A stretch of DNA of 64,000 bases from Photobacterium toruni. Lineage in GTDB: Bacteria; Pseudomonadota; Gammaproteobacteria; Enterobacterales; Vibrionaceae. The first letter of the stretch is position 1; each line of letters starts with the position of its first letter. The stretch spans positions 1,426,001-1,490,000 of the forward strand of contig NZ_AP024854.1 in assembly GCF_024529955.1 (NCBI RefSeq), given 5' to 3'. The notes under the pieces were generated by a model. The model had not been told where the DNA came from. It worked only from the letters and a program-made list of their open reading frames with translations, and made no database searches. The translations under genes and the position numbers were made by a program. Shown in pieces: positions 47,859 to 56,814 of this stretch.

Positions 47859-48770
47859 TTAATTAGCACTCCACACTTGTTGACCTGTACGAATAAAATT
47901 ATAACCGCCTAGTTGATCGCCATGAGCCTGAATTTCATTATTGGTTAATGACTGCAATAACTGTTGTTGTAGAGTACGAAAGTAAATATTTTTAGGGATC
48001 ACCAGCTCAAATGCTTCAGTACAAAGTGGAATAAAGCCTAGTCCAAATTCTCCCGCAGTACTTTGACTCGCACAACCAATATCTGCTTGTTCTCTAGCAA
48101 TAGCAGACGCTAATTCTCGCTCACTGTTACAACAATCAACTTGATTAAGCATCGTCATGTTATACCCATGGCCATGGATCCATTCTTCTAATGCTCGCAT
48201 ACTTCCTGCACCTTGTTGACGTAATGCCCAACGCCAACGAGGTGATAATAACTCATACAGTTGAATTGAGCGGCTATTGACGGCATCTGCTAATGTTGGG
48301 CTGACGACTAAACCTTGTTTTCGTTCAAATGCATGGACTAATACCCAATTCTTATGCCCTGGATATTGTTGTAATAATGCAGGATGACGTAAGCTAGCTT
48401 CTTCAACATTGCCCCAATGGATAGCGCAAATATCAACATGACCTTTACTTAACATCGCCAGTCCTTGACGTGTGCCTGTTGAGGTATAACCGACAAGAGC
48501 AGTACTGCCTAACTGGTTTGCCATTTTACCTACAACACACTGTAATAACGGATCATCAGAGCCAGCAATTAATAATCGATCGGTTAATACGCCATTATGG
48601 CAAGATTCTAATAACCACTTATCGAGCATCGCCTTAGGAAAAAGCCATTTACCGGTTACTTTTGTTGCAGGAAGTAGTCCTTCATTGGCTAAGGCATAAA
48701 CTTTCTTTTCATTAAGGTCGAGATATTCAGCCACTAATTTGGCATTCATGAATTCAGGAAAATCAGCCAT
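47859..48770 (-). CDS. Excisionase-type HTH plus PBP-like domain regulator
   Basis: 303 aa, no signal peptide. The N-terminal 55 residues are a MerR/excisionase-like HTH (AKLVAEYLDLNEKKVYALANEG then KWLFPKAMLDKWL). The rest is a periplasmic-binding-protein-like fold (about 62-300) with LLIAGSDDPLLQCVVG, GSTALVGYTSTGTRQGLAML, DICAIHW and GAGSMRALEEWI. This architecture is found with molybdate/tungstate genes. A role in sensing the oxyanion or the metal cofactor is inferred. It overlaps the fdhD stop by one base (TAATG), so it is in the same operon. Confidence 0.85.
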   Translation of the reverse strand: MADFPEFMNAKLVAEYLDLNEKKVYALANEGLLPATKVTGKWLFPKAMLDKWLLESCHNGVLTDRLLIAGSDDPLLQCVVGKMANQLGSTALVGYTSTGTRQGLAMLSKGHVDICAIHWGNVEEASLRHPALLQQYPGHKNWVLVHAFERKQGLVVSPTLADAVNSRSIQLYELLSPRWRWALRQQGAGSMRALEEWIHGHGYNMTMLNQVDCCNSERELASAIAREQADIGCASQSTAGEFGLGFIPLCTEAFELVIPKNIYFRTLQQQLLQSLTNNEIQAHGDQLGGYNFIRTGQQVWSAN

Positions 48771-49615
48771 TATTCTTGGTTTCCTTTACTCTCGTTACCT
48801 TTAACATCAAGTTCGATATTGTCGCTACCGTTATAAATTTGGAAACGTAACCCTTTAGCGCGAGCAATCATAGTAATGCCTAGCTTCTTAGCAAGATCGT
48901 AACCCATTTGTGTTGCTCCAGAACGGGATAACAATACAGGAATACCCATTTGTGCAACTTTGATGACCATTTCAGAAGTTAAACGACCTGTAGTATAGAA
49001 AATCTTATCTTCACCTGTTTGTTGTTGTAGCCACATTTCGCCAGCAAGGGTATCCACTGCGTTATGACGACCTACATCTTCTACAAACGATAAAATATCA
49101 GTGCCTTTACAGACCGCGCACCCATGGACGGCACCTGCGGCTTTGTAGGTATCATTATGATGGGTCAATGATTCGAGTAAGCCATATAACAGCGATTGTT
49201 TAATTTGTGGTTGTGGAAGGGTAATACCTTCAAGCTTTTTCATGACATTGCCATACATCGTGCCTTGCCCACAGCCAGAGGTAACGGTTTTCTTTTCTAA
49301 TTGCTGCGCTAAGTTTTCAGTATTTTCATGGGTTATAACAACGGCGGCATTGGTTTCCCAATCAATCATCACTGATTCGATAGCGCTAAGGTCGTTAATA
49401 AAGCCTTGGTTTTTTAAATACCCTAAGACTAATGCTGATGGACGCTCACCTAATGTCATGAGTGTGACAACTTCAACCCAATTGAGGTAAACCGTTAACG
49501 GATGTTCACAGGCAATCTCTTTTGTTTGTAGATCACCGTATTCATCAACAATTTCTACCGACATCGTCTGCTGCACTGTTGCTTTGGTTTTTATAATTTT
49601 AGGCAATGTCGCCAT
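48770..49615 (-). CDS. fdhD: Formate dehydrogenase accessory sulfurtransferase
   Basis: 281 aa, cytosolic. FdhD carries sulfur from IscS to the bis-MGD cofactor, needed for an active formate dehydrogenase. CxxC motif Cys166-Cys169 (GCAVCKG), followed by FVEDVGRHNAVDTL, and TSGCGQGTM near 112-120; YTTGRLTSEMV (GRLTSE is a family signature) near 208-218. First gene of its operon. A sigma-54 promoter lies about 61-75 bases upstream of the ATG. Confidence 0.94.
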   Translation of the reverse strand: MATLPKIIKTKATVQQTMSVEIVDEYGDLQTKEIACEHPLTVYLNWVEVVTLMTLGERPSALVLGYLKNQGFINDLSAIESVMIDWETNAAVVITHENTENLAQQLEKKTVTSGCGQGTMYGNVMKKLEGITLPQPQIKQSLLYGLLESLTHHNDTYKAAGAVHGCAVCKGTDILSFVEDVGRHNAVDTLAGEMWLQQQTGEDKIFYTTGRLTSEMVIKVAQMGIPVLLSRSGATQMGYDLAKKLGITMIARAKGLRFQIYNGSDNIELDVKGNESKGNQE

Positions 49616-49675
49616 TTGAGATCCCTGCGTAATAAGTGTGGTGTACTTAATTATGAATATTGAAACCTAAGTTAA

Positions 49676-49690
49676 GCAAAGATTGTTCCA
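49676..49690 (-). promoter_or_regulatory. Sigma-54 promoter of fdhD
   Basis: On the minus strand TGGAACAATCTTTGC: TGG and TTGC with exact -24/-12 spacing. Expected start near 49664. No UAS copy is evident in this intergenic region. Confidence 0.72.
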
Positions 49691-49798
49691 ATATTACTTA
49701 CATGTACCAATCTATCGTTAATCCACTATCCACTGAACATTATCCACTAAACATTGAGATGAATAAAAATACGCACTTTTAATGTGGTTTTTTGTTAT

Positions 49799-49813
49799 TG
49801 GTCTAATATTTGC
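49799..49813 (+). promoter_or_regulatory. Sigma-54 promoter of the DUF3305 operon
   Basis: TGGTCTAATATTTGC: TGG and TTGC with exact spacing, 93 bases before the GTG start. It points opposite to the fdhD promoter in the same spacer. Confidence 0.72.
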
Positions 49814-49905
49814 TTATGCCTGCTTATTAAGTGAAATATTGCTTAACGTAAAAAGTGATCAAATAACAAGATAAAGGCGAATAGAACTCGCCAGTAGGAG
49901 TGAAT

Positions 49906-50397
49906 GTGCCAAAACAAGCAGAACTTGAATTAAAGAAAAATGAACATGTTTGGCCTATTAACTTTCGCTTACAAGCAGAAGAGCGCCAAGTGGGTCGTTG
50001 GACAACTTACGCATGGACGATTGAAGATATTTGTCTGTATGAAGAAGATCTTGCTGTTGATATAACACTTGCTGATATAGGGGCAGGTAACTACATGATG
50101 CCACTAGAACTTTTTCGTGATGAGCGGATGGAATATCGATTTAACTTAAATTCACAAACCCCCCATTTATTCTTTATTTGTGCTGAAGAGGACGAGCAAT
50201 TAAAACCTGTTTTAGTTACCGCAGCGCAAGGTGTCGCTGCACGTTATATGGATGGAGATTATGTGGTTCTTGATATAGATATTCCATTAGTTATTCAGGC
50301 ATGGATGGAAGCCTTTTTAGGTCGACATGGCGAATTATTTGAATTTAAACGTAAGCGTGGTGGCAATAAGAAAAAAGGACGATCAAGTGGCAACTAA
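49906..50397 (+). CDS. DUF3305 protein, formate dehydrogenase-associated
   Basis: 163 aa, starts at GTG 49906 with AGGAG five bases upstream; the GTG at 49900 overlaps that RBS. Beta-rich cytosolic protein with WPINFRLQAEERQVGRWTTYAW, YMMPLELFRDERMEYRFNLN and a basic tail (FKRKRGGNKKKGR). DUF3305 genes are found almost only beside formate dehydrogenases with DUF3306 and are thought to be maturation or stability factors; the role is unknown. A small hairpin (GGCGA/TCGCC, 49876-49892) lies just before the RBS. Overlaps the following gene by 11 bases. Confidence 0.85.
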   Translation: MPKQAELELKKNEHVWPINFRLQAEERQVGRWTTYAWTIEDICLYEEDLAVDITLADIGAGNYMMPLELFRDERMEYRFNLNSQTPHLFFICAEEDEQLKPVLVTAAQGVAARYMDGDYVVLDIDIPLVIQAWMEAFLGRHGELFEFKRKRGGNKKKGRSSGN

Positions 50398-51070
50398 TTT
50401 CTTTCAGCGTTGGTCTAGCCGTAAGTTAACACCAAGCGAAAATACAGCGTCTACGATTGAAACCGTTAATGATTCGTCTGGTGTAGATTGTGAAGATATT
50501 AAATCTAATCCTATAGAGGTAAATGAGATAACACCAGTTGATGATAATGAACAAACATCAGCTATTCCTTCTACACCTATCGCCGAAGAGTCTGTTATTG
50601 AATTAACGATTGATGATGCTGATAAAGTGACTTATGACTCAGGGGTTGCGTCATTTATGCAACAACAAGTGACTAAGTCAGTAAAAAAAGCGGCATTACG
50701 TAAGTTGTTTCATTCTGAAGAGTTTAATTATATCAGTGATATGGATGATAGCACTGAAGACTTCAGCAATATGCAAGGTTTAGCACCAGAAATAGCATCA
50801 CAAATGCGTGGTTGGATAAATACCGTAGCAGAGACAGCAACAGAAGCTCTAAAAGATGATGGATTATCTGCATTAACACCAACATCATCAGTAAGTGATG
50901 CTATTGATATTGATTCTTGTGCTGGTGGTTCTACTGATACAACGATAAAGAATAATGATATTAAAAAGTGTGATTGTTCTGAGGATGATTTGTTTGTTGA
51001 AAATATTGACATGATAGGCAGCGATGATGATGCACTCCCTATAGCTGATTCATTAAAAGATAGATCATGA
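50387..51070 (+). CDS. DUF3306 protein, formate dehydrogenase-associated
   Basis: 227 aa, start GTG 50387 with AAGGA seven bases upstream. The conserved parts are the N-terminal NFFQRWSSRKL and the central KSVKKAALRKLFHSEEFNYISDMDDSTEDF. Flanking regions are long, acidic and low-complexity (many Asp, Glu, Ser, Thr), probably disordered. Function unknown; it always accompanies DUF3305 and formate dehydrogenase. The frame continues upstream to 50327 but that part overlaps DUF3305 and is rejected. Confidence 0.83.
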   Translation: MATNFFQRWSSRKLTPSENTASTIETVNDSSGVDCEDIKSNPIEVNEITPVDDNEQTSAIPSTPIAEESVIELTIDDADKVTYDSGVASFMQQQVTKSVKKAALRKLFHSEEFNYISDMDDSTEDFSNMQGLAPEIASQMRGWINTVAETATEALKDDGLSALTPTSSVSDAIDIDSCAGGSTDTTIKNNDIKKCDCSEDDLFVENIDMIGSDDDALPIADSLKDRS

Positions 51071-51105
51071 AGTAATTATTAATAAAAACAGAAATAAACC
51101 CACAC

Positions 51106-51189
51106 TGAGACAAAAAGGGAATACGACTAAAATCATCAACAGAGACAATTTGGCGCGTTAGTTCGCTACAAGTAAGACAAAATGTCTCA
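51106..51189. promoter_or_regulatory. Enhancer-type palindromes (UAS) upstream of the fdh operon
   Basis: Three copies of the motif seen before the NtrC-type gene: TGAGACAAAA half-site (51106), AGAGACAATTTGGCGCG (51141) and the best copy TAAGACAAAATGTCTCA (51173-51189). They lie about 70-150 bases upstream of the sigma-54 promoter, the typical enhancer range. Confidence 0.7.
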
Positions 51190-51257
51190 CTACTCAATAA
51201 CGTAATATCCTCGTTATGATTTTAGTTCCTTTTAGGTCATTTTATTCCGTGAAAAGT

Positions 51258-51272
51258 TGGATCGGTTATTGC
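51258..51272 (+). promoter_or_regulatory. Sigma-54 promoter of the fdh structural operon
   Basis: TGGATCGGTTATTGC: TGG and TTGC at exact spacing, 74 bases before the polyferredoxin ATG and downstream of three UAS copies. Confidence 0.78.
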
Positions 51273-51346
51273 TCTATAGAGAGTAGAAGAAAAATTATTA
51301 TTTTCTAACGACACTGATTAGCGGTAGTGAGCAAACAGGAATAACA

Positions 51347-53041
51347 ATGTTAAAAAGTACATTAAATGAATTTACTGATATCAATGGTGTCGCTCGTGCT
51401 GCTGCCATTACCGGCACTGTAGAACTTGCCAATCTTATTCCGCCAACAGTGACGTATGAAAGTCGTGGTAATTTATTAATTATTGGTGAAGCTGAACAAC
51501 TTCTTCACGTTGTTGATCAATTTTTAGCATTAAATAGTGTGACGCTATTGGCTACAGATACAAAAACATACGATAGCAAAACATCACATACCTTGTATTA
51601 CAGTCAAGCTGTTAGCGTAAAAGGTTATCTTGGCGCCTTTGATGTTCATTGTCGTATAGAACATGACGCGACAACTTTTGAGACAAATGGTCTTGAAACG
51701 AACTTAGCTAAAATAGCCATTGGACGTCAGTGTTTTGATCTTGTGCTTGATATGACAGCAACAGGGGTTATGAATGTTGAAATTCCTGCAGCTGGTTATT
51801 ATGCACTAGGTCAACGATCTGAGGCGCAAGTCTCTGCAAAACTTGCCGCGCTGGTGGAAGATCTACCTGCCATGATAGGCACATTTGATAAGCCAAAATA
51901 TTTTCGTTTAAATCCTGACCTTTGTGCACATTCATCACGCAGTATAAAAGGCTGTGATCGTTGTATTGATGCTTGTCCTGCGGGAGCATTAAGTTCTGAT
52001 GGTGTTGCTATTGCGATTGATCCTTATCTTTGTCAGGGGGTAGGAACATGTGCGACAGCTTGTCCAACGGAAGCTATTAGTTATGCACTACCTGACCCTC
52101 AAATTACTCAAAATTTTGTTCATAGTGTTTTAGCTCGTTATAAGCAAGAAGGGGGTCAATCTCCAACACTATTACTTTATGGTGAACGTGATACTGCAGC
52201 AGTTATAAAAGCACTCGCTGTACTTCCGACATCTGTTATTACGATTGCATTAGAAGAACTGGCAACTGTAGGTATTGATACTTGGTTTAGTGCCTTAGCT
52301 TATGGTGCGCATCAAGTTCTATTAGCAACGAATACGCAATATATCCCTGCGACTATTGATACTGTTTTAACGAATGAATTAACAATAGCTCAAAACTTCT
52401 TAACTGAATTGGGTTATGACGCGGATCGTATTTGTTTATTTGATTTTGCTGATAGTGCGAATTTTGAAGCTTATGAAGCTGCACTTATTACTCCTATTGA
52501 AACGGCACTAACAGGCACTAAGCGTGAAAAGCTATTTACTGTTTTAGAAGCACTTAATCAGACAAGTCCTGCTCAACCAACGTATTCAGCTGTAGCGGCT
52601 AATGCACCTTATGGTTCGGTAACATGTAAGACCGAAGATTGTACGTTATGTATGAGTTGTGTTGCTGTTTGTCCGACGCGTGCCTTACATGCCATTGGTG
52701 ATCGCCCTGGATTATTATTTGTAGAACAAGATTGTATTCAATGTGGTATGTGTGAAACCGCTTGTCCTGAAAAAGTAATTACCCTTGAAGCGGGATTTAA
52801 TTGGGATTGGCAAGCACGTAAAGCCGATAAACTTGTTCATGAAGAACCTGCTGCATGTTGTATCAGTTGTGGAAAACCTTTTGCTCCTGCATCTATGGTG
52901 AAAATGTTGACAGAAAAGCTTCAACGCCATTCACATTTTCAAGGAGAAGCTATTCGTCGTTTATCTATGTGTGAAGATTGTCGTGTTCGCGATATTTTTG
53001 AAAAGATGGAACAAGATCCACAAAGTCAGACAAGGGTATAA
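51347..53041 (+). CDS. Polyferredoxin (4 x [4Fe-4S]) of the formate dehydrogenase locus
   Basis: 564 aa, cytosolic. Four ferredoxin-type cluster motifs: C-x2-C-x3-CP in CDRCIDACPAG and in CQGVGTCATACPTE (near 205-240), then CTLCMSCVAVCPTR and CIQCGMCETACPEK (near 430-475). The C-terminus has two further Cys pairs (CCISCGKPF and CEDCRVRD), probably a zinc or rubredoxin-like site. The middle (about 265-410) is an alpha/beta domain resembling the delta subunit of heterodisulfide reductase. First gene of the operon. Such proteins may carry electrons or assist assembly; unproven. Confidence 0.87.
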   Translation: MLKSTLNEFTDINGVARAAAITGTVELANLIPPTVTYESRGNLLIIGEAEQLLHVVDQFLALNSVTLLATDTKTYDSKTSHTLYYSQAVSVKGYLGAFDVHCRIEHDATTFETNGLETNLAKIAIGRQCFDLVLDMTATGVMNVEIPAAGYYALGQRSEAQVSAKLAALVEDLPAMIGTFDKPKYFRLNPDLCAHSSRSIKGCDRCIDACPAGALSSDGVAIAIDPYLCQGVGTCATACPTEAISYALPDPQITQNFVHSVLARYKQEGGQSPTLLLYGERDTAAVIKALAVLPTSVITIALEELATVGIDTWFSALAYGAHQVLLATNTQYIPATIDTVLTNELTIAQNFLTELGYDADRICLFDFADSANFEAYEAALITPIETALTGTKREKLFTVLEALNQTSPAQPTYSAVAANAPYGSVTCKTEDCTLCMSCVAVCPTRALHAIGDRPGLLFVEQDCIQCGMCETACPEKVITLEAGFNWDWQARKADKLVHEEPAACCISCGKPFAPASMVKMLTEKLQRHSHFQGEAIRRLSMCEDCRVRDIFEKMEQDPQSQTRV

Positions 53042-53050
53042 GGTCATTAT

Positions 53051-53668
53051 ATGGAAAACGCAGCTATGAATACTCACACAAATCTTACTGATCAAGATAA
53101 TTTGCTACGTATTGAAATTTATAACATGTTGGCACATTTATGTCGTCAAGCCCCTGAACTATCTGTACTTGAGTTTCTTGCTAATCTTGATGTTGATACG
53201 GCACAAACTTTTCAACGTCAAACCATGGCATCAGCTTGGCCTTTACTAAAATTAGCGGCTCAGAAAACGACATTATTAAGTGTTGAAGAAGAATATCAAG
53301 ATGTCTTCATTGGTATTGGTCGAGGGGAAGTTATTCCATTTGGTTCATGGTATTTAACGGGTTCTTTAATGGAAATGCCTTTGGCTTATTTACGTCAAGA
53401 CTTAAAACGAATGGGTTTTGAACGTGCACAATCAGTTATTGAACCAGAAGATCATATATCTGCATTGCTAGAGGTTATGGCTATGCTGGTGGAAGGTGGC
53501 GATGAGCATCTTCAACAAACATTTTTTAATCGTCATCTTGCGCAATGGTGTGAAAAATTTTGTAGCGATTTAAAAGCAGCTAAGAGTGCTGTGTTTTATA
53601 CCGCTGTGGGTGAATTAGCTTGGCAATTTTTGACAATAGAAAAAACCCATTTTTTAGAGTCTCAGTAA
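53051..53668 (+). CDS. TorD/DmsD-family redox enzyme maturation chaperone
   Basis: 205 aa, all-helical cytosolic protein. Hallmarks of the TorD fold: EYQDVFIGIGRGEVIPFGSWYLTG and EPEDHISALLEVMAML (the E-P-x-D-H motif). It should bind the Tat signal of FdhA and hold it back until the cofactor is inserted. Starts at ATG 53051 with AAGG seven bases upstream, 9 bases after polyferredoxin. Confidence 0.88.
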   Translation: MENAAMNTHTNLTDQDNLLRIEIYNMLAHLCRQAPELSVLEFLANLDVDTAQTFQRQTMASAWPLLKLAAQKTTLLSVEEEYQDVFIGIGRGEVIPFGSWYLTGSLMEMPLAYLRQDLKRMGFERAQSVIEPEDHISALLEVMAMLVEGGDEHLQQTFFNRHLAQWCEKFCSDLKAAKSAVFYTAVGELAWQFLTIEKTHFLESQ

Positions 53669-53734
53669 CAAGATACTCGCGATAATAAAAAATCGACGTC
53701 TGTTAATAAGAATGTCGATAGAGGAGCAAACGCA

Positions 53735-53932
53735 ATGAGTGAGCAAAAAACAAATGATAGTCGTCGTCAATTATTAAAAAATATTGGTTTGACTGTAGTG
53801 GCTGGTGCTGTAGCTGCGGGAACGACAACTGCCGTTCAAGCATCAACAACTGACACTGAAAAGAAAGATCCTAAAACAACAAAAGGGTATCACGAAACTC
53901 AACATATTCGTGATTACTACAATACCCTATAA
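53735..53932 (+). CDS. Small Tat-signal protein of the formate dehydrogenase region
   Basis: 65 aa. Twin-arginine signal near the N-terminus (SRRQLLKNIGLTVVAGA, Arg-Arg then a hydrophobic h-region), a short mature part ending HIRDYYNTL. It matches the small formate dehydrogenase region TAT target family. It sits directly before fdhA (12-base gap) and could be an extra subunit or export partner. AGAGGAGC precedes the ATG. Confidence 0.87.
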   Translation: MSEQKTNDSRRQLLKNIGLTVVAGAVAAGTTTAVQASTTDTEKKDPKTTKGYHETQHIRDYYNTL

Positions 53933-53944
53933 GCGGAGCCTGAA

Positions 53945-56803
53945 ATGAAATTAACTAAACGTTCCGATAAAGTGAGCAAGGACGAAAACCAACTGGGTAT
54001 TTCTCGTCGTTCTTTTATTCGTAATTCTTCTCTTGCTGCCGCTGGTGGTGTTGCTGGAGCAAGCCTTTTTGCACCTGGATTTATGCGCAAGGCAGAAGCT
54101 TATTCTGAAGCTGATTACAGTGCGCCTAAAGTTGTTAAGCGTACTATTTGTTCTCACTGTTCTGTTGGTTGTGGCATTTATGCTGAAACGCAAGATGGTG
54201 TATGGACCCATCAGGAACCCGCTTTCGATCACCCTTTTAATGCTGGTGGGCACTGTGCAAAAGGTGCTGCATTACGTGAGCATGGACATGGTGCTAAACG
54301 CGTAAAATACCCAATGAAATTGGTTAACGGTAAGTGGAAAAAACTAAGCTGGGAGCAAGCATTAGATGAAGTTAGCCAGCAGGTACTTAAAATTCGTCAA
54401 GAGTCTGGTCCTGATTCTGTTTACTTTTTAGGTTCAGCTAAACATAACAACGAACAAGCGTATTTGTTCCGTAAAATGGTATCGCTATGGGGATCAAATA
54501 ACGTCGATCACCAAGCGCGTATTTGTCACTCAACCACGGTTGCTGGTGTTGCAAATACATGGGGCTACGGCGCGATGACCAACTCACTGAACGATATGCA
54601 TAATTGTAAGTCGATTCTGTTTATTGGTTCAAACCCAGCAGAAGCTCACCCAGTAGCTATGCAGCATATTCTGATCGCTAAAGAAACTAACAGTTGTAAA
54701 ATTGTGGTGGTTGATCCGCGTCGTACGCGTACTGCGGCAAAAGCTGATCACTATGTTTCACTACGTCCAGGTACTGACGTTGCCTTTGTTTGGGGTGTGC
54801 TATATCACATTTTCAATAATGGTTGGGAAGATAAAGAGTTTATTCGTCAACGTGTTTACGGTATGGATGAAGTGCGTGAACAAGTGGCGAAATGGAACCC
54901 GAAAGAAGTTGAACGCGTAACGGGTGTACCTGAAGATCAAGTTTACCAGACCGCGAAAATGCTTTCTGAAAACCGTCCTGGTTGTGTTGTTTGGTGTATG
55001 GGTGGTACTCAGCATACTACAGGTAACAACAACACCCGTGCTTACTGTATTTTAGAACTTGCACTTGGCAACATGGGTAAGTCAGGCGGCGGTGCAAATA
55101 TCTTCCGTGGTCATGATAACGTTCAGGGTGCTACTGACTTTGGTGTACTTTCTGACAACTTACCGGGGTACTACGGTTTGTCTGAAGGTGCTTGGAAGCA
55201 CTGGGCACAAGTTTGGGATATTGATTATTCTTGGCTACAGGGTCGTTTTGATCAAAATACCTATAATGGTAAAAAACCAATGAACAGCGCAGGTATTCCT
55301 GTATCCCGTTGGATTGATGGCGTTTTAGAGAACAAAGATAAGATTGAACAACGCGATAATATTCGTGCAATGTTCTATTGGGGCCATGCGGTTAACTCAC
55401 AGACACGTGGTCCTGAAATGAAAACGGCAATGGAAAAACTGGATATGATGGTTATCGTTGACCCATACCCAGGTGTTGCTGCAGTAATGAATGGCCGTAC
55501 CGATAATGTATATCTTTTCCCAGCAACTACGCAGTTTGAAACTTATGGTTCAGTTACAGCGACTAACCGTTCGATTCAGTGGCGAGATCAGGTCATTGAG
55601 CCGTTGTTTGACGCAAAACCTGACCATGAAATCATGTACTTATTGACTAAACGTCTTGGTTTCTCTGACCAATTATTCAAGCATATTAGCGTTGAGAATA
55701 ATAGGCCAAACATTGAAGACATTACTCGTGAATACAACAAGGGCATGTGGACAATTGGTTACACAGGTCAAAGTCCTGAGCGTTTAAAAGAGCACCAGAA
55801 GAACTGGGGTACGTTTGATTTTACAACGCTTGAAGCGGTTGGCGGCCCCGTTAATGGTGAAACTTATGGTCTACCATGGCCATGTTGGGGTACGCCAGAA
55901 ATGAAGCATCCAGGTACACATATTCTTTATGATACCTCTAAAACTGTTGCACAAGGTGGCGGTAATTTCCGTGCACGTTTTGGTGTTGAGCGTAATGGTG
56001 TGAGCTTGCTAGCTGACGATAGCTATTCATTAGGTTGTGAACTTGAAGATGGTTACCCAGAATTTACCGCTAAGATGTTAAAGCAACTAGGGTGGTGGGA
56101 TGACCTAACAGCAACTGAAAAAGTGGCTGCTGAAGGTAAAAACTGGAAGACAGATCTTTCTGGTGGTATTCAGCGTGTTGCGATTAAACATGGTTGTATT
56201 CCATTTGGTAACGCAAAAGCACGTACTGTTGTATGGACATTCCCTGATGCAGTGCCTATTCACCGTGAGCCGTTATATACACCACGTCGTGATTTATTGC
56301 CAGAGTACCAAACATGGGATGACAGCAAAGCGATGTTCCGCTTACCAACACTTTATAAGTCGATTCAAGAAAAAGATGTTTCAAAAGAATACCCTATTAT
56401 TCTAACGTCTGGTCGTCTTGTTGAATATGAAGGTGGTGGTGAAGAGACTCGATCAAATCCATGGCTAGCTGAGCTTCAAAAAGAAATGTTTGTTGAAATC
56501 AATCTTAAAGATGCCAACGATATTGGTATTCGTGATGGTGAGATGGTGTGGGTTGAAGGTGCAGAAAAAGGTCGCATAAAAGTAAAAGCCATGGTTACTC
56601 CTCGAGTTCGCGAAGGCTTAGCATTCTTACCATTCCACTTTGGTGGTGAATTTGAGGGGGTGAGTTTACGTGATCGTTACCCTGAAGGTTGTGCGCCTTT
56701 TGTTTCAGGTGAAGCGGCAAATACAGCAACTACGTATGGTTACGATCCTGTAACTCAAATGCAAGAAACCAAAGTTACTTTGTGTAAAATCACTAAAGCG
56801 TAA
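53945..56803 (+). CDS. fdhA: Formate dehydrogenase catalytic subunit (Mo/W-bis-MGD)
   Basis: 952 aa periplasmic-facing subunit that oxidises formate to CO2. Tat signal with SRRSFIRNS (Arg21-Arg22). [4Fe-4S] site Cys69, Cys72, Cys76, Cys104. The metal ligand is Cys194 (codon TGT at 54524-54526) followed by His195 in ARICHSTTVAG; thus it is the Cys, not the selenocysteine, form. MGD-binding segments include FIGSNPAEAHP, VVDPRRTRTA and the C-terminal ILTSGRLVEYEGGGEETRSNPW. Tungstate uptake genes in the same locus make tungsten use possible. Genes for FeS and cytochrome subunits follow. Confidence 0.96.
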   Translation: MKLTKRSDKVSKDENQLGISRRSFIRNSSLAAAGGVAGASLFAPGFMRKAEAYSEADYSAPKVVKRTICSHCSVGCGIYAETQDGVWTHQEPAFDHPFNAGGHCAKGAALREHGHGAKRVKYPMKLVNGKWKKLSWEQALDEVSQQVLKIRQESGPDSVYFLGSAKHNNEQAYLFRKMVSLWGSNNVDHQARICHSTTVAGVANTWGYGAMTNSLNDMHNCKSILFIGSNPAEAHPVAMQHILIAKETNSCKIVVVDPRRTRTAAKADHYVSLRPGTDVAFVWGVLYHIFNNGWEDKEFIRQRVYGMDEVREQVAKWNPKEVERVTGVPEDQVYQTAKMLSENRPGCVVWCMGGTQHTTGNNNTRAYCILELALGNMGKSGGGANIFRGHDNVQGATDFGVLSDNLPGYYGLSEGAWKHWAQVWDIDYSWLQGRFDQNTYNGKKPMNSAGIPVSRWIDGVLENKDKIEQRDNIRAMFYWGHAVNSQTRGPEMKTAMEKLDMMVIVDPYPGVAAVMNGRTDNVYLFPATTQFETYGSVTATNRSIQWRDQVIEPLFDAKPDHEIMYLLTKRLGFSDQLFKHISVENNRPNIEDITREYNKGMWTIGYTGQSPERLKEHQKNWGTFDFTTLEAVGGPVNGETYGLPWPCWGTPEMKHPGTHILYDTSKTVAQGGGNFRARFGVERNGVSLLADDSYSLGCELEDGYPEFTAKMLKQLGWWDDLTATEKVAAEGKNWKTDLSGGIQRVAIKHGCIPFGNAKARTVVWTFPDAVPIHREPLYTPRRDLLPEYQTWDDSKAMFRLPTLYKSIQEKDVSKEYPIILTSGRLVEYEGGGEETRSNPWLAELQKEMFVEINLKDANDIGIRDGEMVWVEGAEKGRIKVKAMVTPRVREGLAFLPFHFGGEFEGVSLRDRYPEGCAPFVSGEAANTATTYGYDPVTQMQETKVTLCKITKA

Positions 56804-56814
56804 GGAGTCACCTG

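Noticed and set aside
51150..51166. TGGCGCGTTAGTTCGC as a second sigma-54 promoter before polyferredoxin
   Set aside because: The -12 box is TTCG instead of TTGC; the element at 51258 is better.
54524..54526. Possible selenocysteine in FdhA
   Set aside because: The active-site codon is TGT (Cys), not TGA, so no SECIS element is needed.
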